A DNA stretch of 64,000 nucleotides from Undaria pinnatifida (lineage: Eukaryota; Sar; Phaeophyceae; Laminariales; Alariaceae), in assembly GCA_012845835.1 (NCBI GenBank), contig JABAKD010000014.1:7961074-8025073 (forward strand), in the 5' to 3' direction. This document shows, one piece after another, positions 20,476 through 28,000 of the stretch (its first letter is position 1; each line of letters starts with the position of its first letter). The translations under genes and the position numbers were made by a program. The notes beneath the pieces are model-generated. The model was given only the letters and a program-made list of their open reading frames with translations. It made no database searches and was not told the DNA's origin.

Positions 20476-22655
20476 ATACTACTACTACTACAGTTTTTTT
20501 CTTTAAATCGTCATTTTTTACTTTCAAGCAAACTCATGATCGGTTATACCCTCAGCGACATTTTGGACAAGCCGTGGTCACAGGTGTCTTCCCCCTCCCC
20601 CCCCGGTACGTGCCTTCATTTCCATCGCGCATATTATAGGCTTCAGCATTCCTGCTGTTTAATAGCCATTTGCGCTCATCTATTCCAGTTGAGCTTGCAC
20701 ACTCACGCTCTCGCGCTTTCCGCTAGCCATTTTTCACGAACGGAAAAATTCCAACGGAAAGGAGCATGCAGTCGGGAGGATTTGAACCAAACGGCGCTGG
20801 CTGTGGTACAGACGGCACTCACGTACAAACCCATCGAGACGCCTATGCAGGGCTAGGTTGATTCTAAACAAGAAAATATGTCCTCGTTATATTAATTCCG
20901 CAAAAAAAAAAAAAAAGTTCTCACGCAGGGTTAGGTTTCGGACCCTCGACGGATCCTCTTGTCACGTTTCTTTAAAAAAACAAAGCAAACAACTTTTCCT
21001 CACGTTTCTTTCGTCAAAAAAAACAAAAACAAAGAGAAAATAAAAATCCCTCGCCTACCTGCATACCCCCAGAAAATGCTTCGCGGGAATGCCCGAAGCG
21101 TTTCCCGGATTCCAATTTCTGAGAAGGTCAAGCAGCGGCCACTCTAGCGGGTAACCGGGGGGCGGCTGGTCTGGGCATGGGAACCTCTCGGCCGGCTCGC
21201 TGTACACCTCTGAAGACATCCACTGCAAGCAGCAAACGTACCGGGCGGGAGGGTGGATGGGCAGAGGCCGTGGAGGGGGGGGGGTTACCATAGACTCATG
21301 CTACTGCGGAGGAAGCCCCAAAAATTGGTGAGGCTATTCACTCGAAGAGCCCAATGCCTCGCGCAACACACTGACTTCGAGTCATCCCACGGTAGAGGTT
21401 GCAACTTTTGGACTAAGCGGTTGGGCTCTCCAAGCGTGGAACTATCGGGTAGCACGACAACGCTACGAGCATACTCCGAAGTATTTGTTTTCAGGACTAG
21501 CGCGCAGACAGAGTTGGGTCCGGTCGCGCGAACGAACGTCTTCGAAGCAAGCCATGCTTCGGGTGAGGAAAATTGGCCGCTCCTCCTGTCACGAGCTCCG
21601 AGATTTCTCCGGCGCCCCCGGCGGCGTGGAAATACTCTTGAGAAAAAAATGAACGATTTCCCCGACGAAGGGCCCCATCGCCTGGGCAGGCATAGAACAT
21701 TTTATAACACGAAGTGTCTTCCAACGATACCGGGGAGTTCCCAAGATGACGAGGCCCGTCAGCCATGAACAAGTTTGGCCCAAAAGTGGTTCCCCTACCC
21801 TAGCAAAGCGTCCGTAGGCCCAGAGCGCCCGACACTCTTCCGTTTCAGAACTGATACCACGAGGATCGAAACTGCAGTAACAGCGCCCCCCACAGATGGA
21901 TGGACTCTACGGTAGACGCCACTACCGCCCGGCTAGCGGCGTCTGTGTCGCGGGGCTGGACATATGGCGCAGACGAACATCACAACAGGTAACGTGAAGT
22001 CCAGGCGTGCCACGAATATCACAACAGGTAATGCGCAGTCCAGGCGTGCCATGAATACGCGCTCTTAATAGTTCGGAATATGGGACGGAGGGACGGGAGG
22101 GAGAGAAGGGGTGCTAAGAATTCCGGAGCGCGTAGCACCCCTTCTCCCGCTCCCGTCCCTCCGTCCCACATTCCGAACTTTTAATACACCCCTTCGTCCC
22201 CTCCGCCCCCCCCCTCCCCTTCAGCCCATAATCCGAACGTTTAAGAAACCCCTCCTCCCTCTCCCCCCCCCCCCTTTAGGCCCCATACTCCCTACGCCGG
22301 AAAGTTGGGTTGCAACATTCCCGCTTCCGCCAGTTCTCACCAGGGGTGAGCCGCCGTCGACCAAGCGCCTCATTCCTCGTTCCCAACGTTGCTCTCCTGC
22401 GTCCTCCTCCGCGAAGGGCGCTGTCACCGGAAGTTCGTGAACGATTCCTTGTTCTGCTGCTGCCGCCTCTGCTGCCACCGTTTTCCTCGCTGTTGCTGCT
22501 GCTGTTGATGCTGCCGCTGTTGCTGGTTCCTTTTCTTGTCGCGCCATTTCGACGTCTTCTAGGCTGTCATTGTCCGTGCGTTCACTGATATCTTCGTCGC
22601 CCCTTGCTTTCCCCGAGCCCCACCACCACTGTGCGTCGAACGGGCCACCGAGCAC
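4681..22655 (-). CDS. FIH/JmjC-like cupin protein, putative Fe(II)/2-oxoglutarate oxygenase, 12 exons
   Basis: Exons: 22655-22341, 21222-21059, 19986-19935, 19543-19443, 17769-17683, 11720-11647, 10391-10043, 9091-8985, 8679-8540, 7564-7424, 6877-6748, 4880-4681. All phases chain (1860 nt). Motifs run in the order of a cupin-like family that I recall from diatoms and plants: WPLLDLLRNWNP, CRFDYQ, VPYIVYNVP, SNRFLYYG, PPGWTPPT, HYYFKLSS, GIHCRLGM, HYDGSRNMVALL, KRRWIL, GHPS and LYVPEIWIHSIV. The H-x-D plus distal His of the JmjC/FIH iron site are intact, and a Lys (KRR) sits where FIH binds 2-oxoglutarate. The substrate is unknown. An insertion of about 120 residues splits the domain, and exon 9 ends with in-frame TAG. 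The true start exon was not found; 24378-24030 may belong upstream. Confidence 0.82.
4881..6747. other. Last intron of the cupin gene
   Basis: It holds a G-rich block (4885-5060, many GGGGCGG runs), a 190-codon plus-strand frame (5151-5723) that I consider spurious, and the 225-bp tandem duplication at 6068-6517. Confidence 0.5.
6068..6517. repeat. 225-bp tandem duplication
   Basis: TTCGCTGCGGATCAACT begins at 6068 and again at 6293. The two copies share long identical blocks (GCCAGCGCCAAAGGCCGAAA; CACGAAACGCCTTGCCGTCG). The period is a multiple of three, so both strands show repeated peptides. It sits inside an intron. Confidence 0.85.
6748..6877 (-). CDS. Cupin gene exon: H-x-D iron-binding motif
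   Basis: The acceptor is CGCCAG|GTG and the donor is CTCCG|GTAGGT; 130 nt, phase 0 to 1. It encodes VMSDGHYDGSRNMVALLAGK, then RRWILSKPQNC, then LHMFRKGHPS. By alignment to FIH and JmjC proteins, the His and Asp of HYD are Fe(II) ligands. The basic KRR with WIL is the strand that carries the 2-oxoglutarate Lys. Confidence 0.92.
6960..7095 (+). mobile_element. SINE body fragment
   Basis: AGGACTGCTGAACCCTTCGCGCGATCGAAATG, GACACCTATGACGATGGCTTGTCC and CGCTGAGGGTA match, in opposite orientation, the bodies at 20.56, 29.1 and 60.66 kb. The tRNA-like head is missing (5'-truncated). Confidence 0.6.
7424..7564 (-). CDS. Cupin gene exon: acidic insert and GIHCRLGM strand
   Basis: The acceptor is CTTACAG|AAG and the donor is AACGGG|GTGAGA; 47 codons, phase 0 to 0. 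It begins KEEEEGAVPEGVGTG and DDDEEDAEG, then returns to the family core with INIFLRDASLTKGIHCRLGM. Further AG acceptors at 7557 and 7554 shift the frame so that the exon ending at 8985 could join directly. Confidence 0.85.
7717..7825 (-). mobile_element. SINE body fragment
   Basis: CTTCTGGACAAGCCGCTGTTACAGGTGTC, CCTTCCCC, ATCGCGCATGGGGTTTCAGCATTCC is the conserved 3' body of the tRNA-headed SINE, truncated before the head. It lies in the cupin intron between the exons ending at 8540 and starting at 7564. Confidence 0.65.
8540..8679 (-). CDS. Cupin gene exon with in-frame TAG as last codon
   Basis: The acceptor is AAGCAG|AT, phase 1. The frame encodes a Ser/Thr part, a poly-Pro part (AAASPPPPPLPPAVERS), then SRSSEDETTYEE and TAG at 8542-8540. 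TAG is followed at once by a good donor (GTGAGG). The exon would otherwise be phase 0 and join the next exon exactly. Either the transcript ends here, giving a truncated protein without the iron site; or the TAG is a recent C-to-T change of a CAG|GT donor codon; or the exon is alternative. See findings. Confidence 0.5.
8985..9091 (-). CDS. Cupin gene exon: family-atypical insert
   Basis: The acceptor is CCGCAG|G and the donor is CAGAC|GTAAGC; 107 nt, phase 2 to 1. It encodes TSFDSSEYADDLSEFFSFG, then DFAIGTGDYDAAVATR. Codon use is clearly coding and both splice sites are good. The segment is not part of the family core: it lies between the LPFF strand and the GIHCRLGM strand. Confidence 0.72.
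10043..10391 (-). CDS. Cupin gene exon: hydrophilic insert and HYYFKLSS motif
   Basis: The acceptor is TGACAG|AG and the donor is CCCGT|GTGAGT; 349 nt, phase 1 to 2. About 75 hydrophilic residues (SSGDESQAQGQQGEQEQ and similar) precede ENTHYYFKLSS and FVDRSLPFF. The last two are conserved in the family. An alternative donor two bases upstream (CCC|GTGTGA) ends in phase 0 and would join directly to the exon at 7564. Confidence 0.8.
11040..11395. repeat. Tandem repeat of about 115 bp with internal hairpin
   Basis: Three diverged units each carry TTCGTGGGTT about 40 bp from AACCCACGAA, so each unit can fold back, with A/T homopolymers between. The unit includes GGCCTTGGGGTT and ATCGGCGAAAAA. 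It lies in the intron between the cupin exons at 11647 and 10391. Confidence 0.7.
11647..11720 (-). CDS. Cupin gene exon: FNYWLDKA helix
   Basis: The acceptor is TGGCAG|A and the donor is CCGAG|GTGCGG; 74 nt, phase 2 to 1. It encodes IWGTFNYWLDKALGGATAG, then RDVLR. In the family this corresponds to the (M)-T/S-F-x-x-W-L helix. The donor is weak (GTGCGG), but phase 1 fits the next exon, which starts with two bases. Confidence 0.8.
12485..12695. repeat. Minisatellite, about 33-35 bp unit
   Basis: Seven units of CACCACCCTCAGAAGGCAAA followed by AAGAGCCAGTG, with A-run length variation. The related sequence occurs reversed at 18600-18665, suggesting an origin from an interspersed element. Confidence 0.85.
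13080..13445. repeat. Minisatellite array 1, 42-43 bp unit
   Basis: The unit is AGTATTTGCCTGCAGACAAA then TATTTGCGCAGGTTCTCAAAAA, with a CCAGAC variant adding one base. Most units are 42 bp (14 codons), so all frames stay open for long stretches. Confidence 0.9.
13785..14215. repeat. Minisatellite array 2, same 42-43 bp unit
   Basis: Ten units of the 13.1-kb array in the same orientation, separated from it by 340 bp of unique DNA. Five or more frames are open through the array. The peptides (FACRQIFAQVLKKV type) are by-products of the repeat. Confidence 0.9.
14405..14492. repeat. Short tandem repeat, about 23 bp
   Basis: Four units of CCCCGGCGAATGTCCACACC with CTT/GCTT ends. Confidence 0.8.
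15560..15770. repeat. Interspersed family copy (GGTATACCTCTACCGTAGCA type)
   Basis: TTCCCCATGGCC, then GACGATTTCGGGTTAAGGAGC, CCATTTTCGCC, A-run and GGTATGCCTCTATCGTAGCA. Related copies occur at 17500-17630, 18700-18990, 19150-19270 and, more weakly, 21620-21810 and 24540-24705. Confidence 0.6.
16105..16540. repeat. 17-bp minisatellite
   Basis: About 25 units of TCTCTACTATGGTCCTG with C/T variation. The period of 17 makes each frame read a 17-residue repeat, which explains the long hydrophobic open frames here. Confidence 0.92.
16800..17215. repeat. 11-bp arrays
   Basis: First four units of CACTCCTGCGA (16807-16852), then a long array of CATAACATCAT with CGT, CCT and ACC variants (about 16890-17215). 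Both are inside the 6-kb cupin intron. Confidence 0.88.
17500..17630. repeat. Interspersed family copy
   Basis: CCATGGCCTAGGTATGAAAA, then GACGATTTTGGGTGAAGGACCC, TTTTCGCC, A-run, TATACCTCTACCGTAGCAC. Same order of blocks as at 15.6 kb. It ends just beside the cupin exon at 17683. Confidence 0.6.
17683..17769 (-). CDS. Cupin gene exon: SNRFLYYG and PPGWTPPT motifs
   Basis: The acceptor is GAACAG|C and the donor is TGGAG|GTGAGG; 87 nt, phase 2 to 2. It encodes IDVSSSNRFLYYGKKEEG, then RPPGWTPPTW. A longer frame on the same strand overlaps it but does not fit the phase of either neighbour. A 6-kb intron filled with minisatellites follows. Confidence 0.87.
18700..18990. repeat. Interspersed family copy with insertion
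   Basis: CCATGGTCTAGGTATACAAAA, CGACGACTTTGGGTTATAACG, then about 80 bp of unrelated DNA, then TTAAGGAGCCCCGTCATTCAG, TTTCGCC and TATACCTCAGTGCC. The split order suggests a nested insertion or local rearrangement. Confidence 0.55.
19443..19543 (-). CDS. Cupin gene exon: VPYIVYNVP motif
   Basis: The acceptor is TCACAG|GTG and the donor is TTTTAG|GTATGG; 101 nt, phase 0 to 2. It encodes VPYIVYNVPALDEAVAEWS, then DPVKLSDALGG. This corresponds to the entry strand and helix of Cupin_8/JmjC-like domains, where a P-x-V/I-x-x-V-x strand is followed by W and x-x-L-x-x-x-x-G. Confidence 0.87.
19935..19986 (-). CDS. Cupin gene micro-exon: RFDYQ motif
   Basis: The acceptor is GCATAG|G and the donor is GAGGAA|GTGAGT; 52 nt, phase 2 to 0. 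With the preceding AG it reads R-FDYQTELHKAQAYGLEE. I predicted an exon of exactly this phase and motif between its neighbours and found it here, which makes chance unlikely. Confidence 0.85.
20390..20492. repeat. Trinucleotide microsatellite (ACT)n
   Basis: About 34 units with rare interruptions (ACC, ACA, AAT). Intronic. Confidence 0.95.
20555..20850 (-). mobile_element. tRNA-derived SINE copy
   Basis: On the minus strand a tRNA-like head carries a B-box GGTTCAAATCC (20777-20787). A body with AGCGCGAGAGCGTGAGTG follows, then ATGCGCGATGGAAATGAAGG and GACACCTGTGACCACGGCTTG. Same order as the copy at 60.7 kb. It lies in the cupin intron between 21059 and 19986. Confidence 0.7.
21059..21222 (-). 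CDS. Cupin gene exon: WP-x-WNP motif
   Basis: The acceptor is CTTGCAG|TGG and the donor is ATGCAG|GTAGGC; phase 0 to 2. It encodes WMSSEVYSEPAERFPCPDQ, then GYPLEWPLLDLLRNWNPG, then IPAKHFLGVC. The Trp-Pro and Trp-Asn-Pro motifs and the closing Cys, completed by Arg in the next exon, are typical of the N-terminal part of this cupin-like family. Confidence 0.8.
21970..22058. repeat. 46-bp tandem duplication
   Basis: CATCACAACAGGTAACGTGAA with GTCCAGGCGTGCCACGAA appears twice with few differences. Confidence 0.8.
22065..22184. repeat. Near-perfect hairpin, 52-bp arms, 16-nt loop
   Basis: The left arm 22065-22116 starts TTAATAGTTCGGAATATGGG; the right arm 22133-22184 ends CATTCCGAACTTTTAA. I count 48 of 52 positions paired. 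Two further direct, C-rich copies of the right arm's theme (TCCGAACGTTTAA) follow to about 22250. It lies in the cupin intron next to the exon at 22341. Confidence 0.85.
22341..22655 (-). CDS. Cupin gene exon: low-complexity N-terminal region
   Basis: The acceptor is TATCAG|GTG and the donor is CCCCTG|GTGAGA; 105 codons, phase 0 to 0. It encodes VLGGPFDAQWWWGSGKARG, an acidic stretch with DNDSLEDVEMARQEK, and an Ala-rich GCA-repeat segment. It ends RRLVDGGSPL. There is no ATG in frame before the exon, so it is not the first coding exon. Confidence 0.72.
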
Positions 22656-24014
22656 CTGATAACAAGCAGCATGGTGTTAGGTCGACCTTATTCTCGAACT
22701 AATTCATCTCCGAAAATATGCTCAAATTGTCCGCGAACAGTCTATCGTCCGTGGAAACGGAGACAGGCTGAGACGACTCTGGGGTGGAAAAATACCTCAG
22801 GAAACCAAAAAGTGTGAAGCGGTGCGCTACAGCCCTTGCACGCGAAAACAAATCGGCATCAAAACGCAGAACCCCACAACGTGACGATACCATTGCAATC
22901 TTCGACACATGCGGCAGATCAGATCCCAATTCATGATGAATGTTTTCCAGGGCAGATATATCCCTGCTCGATGTTTCATATATGATCTGTACGGTATAGA
23001 TCATGTTGCCAGATGGGACCCGTACGATCTGCATGGGCTATAGCACGGGTTTCCTGGGTTGGATGTGTACTACACAGATCCTGAGCGACACATCACAACG
23101 ACATGTGTAGGGTCTAGAAGATGATCTACATCGTGATCCATCAGATGTGTGCAACCTTCACGCGAACCGCTGTTGCCCGCACCAACTGCCCCCGTGGTCA
23201 ACACACAACGATGGGGCCGCCGGGAAGCGAATTTCAGGCATGCGAAACTACGGTATGCTTGACGCGAGGAACTCGCGCAGCACGACGTTTCTAACTGCGA
23301 TCAATTTTTGTGTTTTTGGTTGTCGGCGGGCGCGTGGACCAACTCCGAAGGGCTTCCTATTATCTAGCGCGGTCAAAGCATAGAAAATCGGATCCACTCG
23401 TGACAATTCCATGTACGCGAAAGAGACATCAGTGTTCAACCAGTACAGTTTTATAACCCTGAGAGAATTGCGCCGACAAAAACAATCGCAGCTTCCTTGG
23501 CGAGTGCGGATGTTAAGCCTTTCAGCACCGCACTCCCGATATGGGTATAAAACACTTGAAGTTAGAAGAGGAAAAAAAATAGGAGTTGGAAATTGGTTAA
23601 GGGAATATTCATGGGCAAGACAACAGTCAGGTACGAGCAAGGGGGGGAGGGGGGTAAGGGGGGGGTAAGGGGGAGGGTAAGGGGTGGGGGGGTGGAGGGT
23701 GAACTGCAAGGCAAGGGAGAAGAAGGGTGGAACGAAGGCCGACGAGTGCACCCAAATGCAATATGGTCAGGTACAAATATTAAGCAAGCACAGCTCGAAG
23801 CCGAGGGGAGGGGAAGTAGCAAGAACGCAAGTGTGACCAATCATGGCCGGTGAGGGGGAAGAAGGAGGGGAGCGAGGATGGGTGGGTGTTGGGGGGATTT
23901 TTTAGTATCTGTAACATTCCGCGGTTGGAGTTCGGGGGTTATTTTGATATAATAATCATCTTCCCGTGGGGGGGAAGGCGGTGTTTTTGTATGCTTACCC
24001 CCGTCCTGAGGCGC
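22656..24014. other. No clear exon
   Basis: The best minus-strand frame (22699-23034, 111 codons) lacks coding codon bias. 23640-23900 is very G-rich (GGGGGTAAGGGGG type). Treated as intron of the cupin gene if the 24.0-24.4 kb exon belongs to it, otherwise as promoter-side DNA. Confidence 0.4.
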
Positions 24015-24378
24015 TTATTTGGCATTCACCTTGGCGCTCGTCTTGGAGGTGTCCCTTAAAACCCGAAGCACTTCCTTCAAATCGATGGCCGCTTGCGGGG
24101 ACGGACACCCAGACAGTCCACCCGCCCCCATTGCCGCCGCCGCCGATACCACCGCCGTTGCCTCCACATCACCGTCCTCCACGTACCGGGGAGAATCGCG
24201 GTCTTCGGAACGATCGGTAGACCAATCCGCGTCTCCGCGGGCGTGCTCAGCATGAAGCTGCATGCAGTGAAAATAAAGGAGCATGCGCGACGCAAAACGA
24301 TATTGGCGGACGAAAAAGTCGAGCGCTTCGTACAAAACCACGGCCCCGCATCTGTGCCATAACTGCGTACGAGCATTC
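24015..24378 (-). CDS. Coding exon, possibly upstream exon of the cupin gene
   Basis: The acceptor is TCTCAG|G (phase 2). The frame encodes QLWHRCGAVVLYEALDFF, an aromatic-rich segment with MLLYFHCMQLH, then an acidic Ser/Ala region. Codon use is convincingly coding. Two ends are possible. One is splicing at AAG|GTGAAT (24030), which is phase 0 and fits the next exon at 22655. The other is reading on five codons to TAA at 24017-24015. I favour splicing into the cupin gene, but the exon could also be the 3' end of the gene upstream. Family not recognised. Confidence 0.5.
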
Positions 24379-24712
24379 CTGAGACAGAATCTGTGGTGGC
24401 CGGGTCTCGGACCCTGAATGATCCCAGCTGTGGTAGAACAGTGTACGACGACAAACGTGGGTCGCCGCGTGTGCGCGCACGCGAGCACAAGCACAACGGT
24501 TCAGCAGACGCGAGCTATGCTAGGGGTAGGAGCACCTGGGACTTCTGGGCCTCTTTCGCTTGGGGAGCTCTCACGCCTCACCCAAAACAGGTGCTGAGAA
24601 ACACAGTCCAATCATATGGCCCCATTAACAAGCCCGAACTTTTTAAGTCGACGGGTCCCATCAGCCAGAAAACATTTGCCCAGAACGTGCCACCCCTACC
24701 GTAGCACGGGAT

Positions 24713-25096
24713 TTACCGAAATGTGATGGCGTTTTCACTGCGGTTGATCCGAACAATAAACCCCTCCGTTTTAACGTTATGCCCATTTTCCATAATAAAC
24801 GAACCGCACTGGAAAAAAATTAGCCCGTTCGCACGCACCCTGGCCATGCGCAGCTCCCCCAACGGCGGAAGCGTTGCTCCAAACAGCCTCGTCAAGACTC
24901 GAGCCGCCGCCCCCGCCCCCAGCTCCGAGGAAGGCAATATGACACCGTTGGAACTCCCTTGTGCTTTCGATACTAGCATCAGCGCTGTTTCTGCCTGTGG
25001 GGTTAAATGAACGCGAAGGCGGGGAGCATCCGGGAAGCGACGGGACGAGGGCAATGAGGGCGGCAACAAATCGTTGCCGTCGCGTACATCGCACGC
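24713..25096 (-). CDS. Coding exon with possible C-terminus
   Basis: The acceptor is GTGTGCAG|GCG, phase 0; TAA at 24715-24713 gives 127 codons. It encodes ACDVRDGNDLLPPSLPSS, then RVHLTPQAETALMLVSKAQG, then ARVLTRLFGATLPPLGELRM. The last 35 residues (from ARVRANGLIFFQ onward) are less convincing. They contain an intron-like GTGCGT...CTAATTTTTTTCCAG of 30 nt that keeps the frame either way. Confidence 0.5.
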   Translation of the reverse strand, partial: ACDVRDGNDLLPPSLPSSRRFPDAPRLRVHLTPQAETALMLVSKAQGSSNGVILPSSELGAGAAARVLTRLFGATLPPLGELRMARVRANGLIFFQCGSFIMENGHNVKTEGFIVRINRSENAITFR

Positions 25097-28000
25097 CTGC
25101 ACACCATGGGTCTTCGCCAAACTCCAAGAAACCAAGAGCCTTCACAGAATCTGCTATGCGTTAACAAATAGCTCTCGGTTCCTTCTCTCCAACCTCAAAA
25201 AGTGTAGCAAGCACCTCTCGCTAACCCTTTCACTGCAGCTAAAAACTTCCCACCCTGATTCCAAACAGCTTGTTCCAACAAAAACGATGGCGAAGTTCTA
25301 AAACGATCAACTTCGTCCAACCTGCAGGCATGTGCTGGAACTTCCGTCGTCGTCGTCGTCGTCGTCGTCACGGTCAACGTATAGGTAGAGCCACGGCGTA
25401 CCCGGAAATGCCTGATCGTACATTAGAGGAGTTTACCACGGGAGAGGACGCAATGGGAACGGGGACAATGCATTGTAATCGATAAAAATACCACTCTGAA
25501 CGCAAGCGTGAGGACCTTTGGCGTATTAATATATAATAAAAAAGCAGTTATTCCATCTCCGTCCCGGTGGTATAATGTTACAGTACGTTAGCTAAGACAT
25601 GTACGATACGTTCGAGCGAACGCGTGGCGCGGGCGCGCTGTAGAAGAAGAACGGTCTTTGGGGGAAAGGCAGTGTAAGAAAGCGCTTCGCCCCCTACAAT
25701 TTGTCCATCTTCATTTCTCTTTTCCTTCCCACCCTGTTGCAGCCCAACGCGCGCGGGCCACGCATCGCAGCGTCCGGCCTGTCTGCGGTCGCCGCGAGGC
25801 AGACGTCATTTCCAGCTGGCGAAGCGCACCGCCTTTTATACCCCTTGCTTACCTCAAGAAGCGCGTCAATTTCGTCAGCCCGCCATCCAGAGAGGGCCAA
25901 AACCGTCCACTCGCCTTCGTTGCTTGTCTCACCACAACGACCGCCGCCGTCGTATTTTCCGCTGTCGTTAAGTTGTCTTGAATGCCCCCTATATGTGGTC
26001 CCTATTGTTGCTTCTACCTCGTCCTCCCGCTCCCCTCTTTTACTTCTTCCTCCCCCTCTCCCTCCTCTTCCTCCCCCTTCTCCCCCTCCTTCCCGTCCTC
26101 CTCCTTCTACTATTCCTGTTCTTGCTCCTTCCATTGTTCCTGTCCTTGATGCTTCTTCTCCTCCTCTTGGGACCTCGACGTCTTGTTTCTCCCACATCCC
26201 CCCCACATTTCCCGCTGCATCCGCCACCATTTCAGCAGCGTCTCGCCTGGCGTGCGCGCCCCTTCCTTCCCCACCCGGGATGCCTACCCTGCCATCCCCA
26301 ATTTCATCACCGCCTTCTATTGTTTCGTCGCCCCAACCCCCTCCATTTATTAAGCCCCCTCCCCGACCCCCTCCCATCAGTACGCCTCCTCCCTTTGCCT
26401 CTGTGTCGAAGACAAGGCGCCCTGGCGCTTCCCCCTCCCCGGCCACCTCGCCCCTCATTTTTCCACCGACGCTTCCATAGTCTCGAGGGACACCAGACTC
26501 ATCTATTCCCGCTCCATCGCCACCCACTCGCAGCACGTACGCTACGTCGCCGTTGACGCCGCCGCAAACTGGAAATCCCGGTAATTCACAATTTTCTTGC
26601 CCTGTTTCCAACTCAGGCGAATCCGGGGATTTGCAATTTTCGTCCCCGGTTTCCGTGTCGGGTGATTGCAGTGATGACGTCGGCTGTGCTTCTTCGATGG
26701 CGATGGGGAGGGGGGGCAGTAGTCTCGCGACATATGAGCGAATCTTCGGCGAGAGGTCGGCGGGGTCACATTCGTCCAAATCCAGGCACCGACGGATAGT
26801 GCTCTGCAGGAGCAAACGGAAGGAAGCGAAAAACCGGGCATGGGAGATTGTGAGACGGACAAATACCACGGGGCGTGACCGATCGCGCGCAGCATCGTCG
26901 TTTCGTTCGCAGGCGCTCGGTTGCGAGATGCCGAACAAAACAATCGATGGCAGCGCACGAGCGAGGGGGGAGAACGTCAAGAGGGCGTGGGTCTGTGCTT
27001 CCATATTCTGCCGCGGATTCCACTTTAAGCTCAACAACAACGTCGACCCTTGCATATCCGCTTGATTCACGGGCCCTCTCCTATCAAACCTGCAGCCGCG
27101 ATGAACTGTGCTAAACTGTTATATTACCCACCTCCCCCCCCATCCCACACGCAATTGAACACGTTAAAAACTTCCCCCGAGGGAATCCCCGGCAAATACA
27201 GTTCAATATCTCCAGGAACCATGACGGGAGACTCCAGTGCAGCAGACGGAAACAATAGCATAGTTGACATCGGGGTACACCCCACCCGACCAATGTTTCC
27301 TCCCTTGACATAACTACCCCCCCCCCCTCTCCCGGACCCTCCCAATCACCCCCATCCCTTCGCTCTTGTCGCGCCAAACGCAGAAGTGAGTGAGATCAAC
27401 GCAAACATAAAAGATAAAACGCCATAGCGTACGTTAGTGGATATAATATCTGCAAACCCAAACGCAAGTGCGGTAGCGTACGTAAAGTAAATTTCATATG
27501 AACTGATCTGACGTTGATCTGACTTTTTCACCTTGATACTATCCAAGTGAGCGTCGCCGATGACGTTTATGGGTGGTCCCGCGACAGCTAGAAGAGCGGC
27601 CGCGGGCAACAACGGCCTGAGCGACCCCGTTTGGGACCCTTCGAATACGAACCCCGCTGGTTCTCCGGGTGGCGGTGCTCGCGGAACTAGTCCCGCCACC
27701 GCCTGAGGGGAGAGCGTAAGAAAGTCGGAGCGCGGGGGGGGGGGGGGAGGGGGGGCGAGATTGAGAAAGAGGGTGAGGGTGAGAGAGGAAGAGAGGTAAG
27801 AGAGAGAGTGAGAAAGGAGAAAGAGAGACAAGAGAGTGAGGGAGAGAAAGAGCGAGCAAGCGAGGGAGGGAGGGAGGGAGGGAGGGAGGGAGGGAGAGGG
27901 AACGCGATAGAGAGAGACAAAGAGAAACAAAGAGAGGGAGAGAGATAGTGACAGAGAGAAAAAAGTTGAAGTGATGGTGGCAGCATCACACCGCTAGGGG

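Noticed and set aside
25701-26556. Pro/Ser- and Leu-rich plus-strand frames of 192-259 codons
   Set aside because: Antisense of the Gly/Glu-rich coding exon 27089-25853; the minus frame has splice sites and a structured flanking part.
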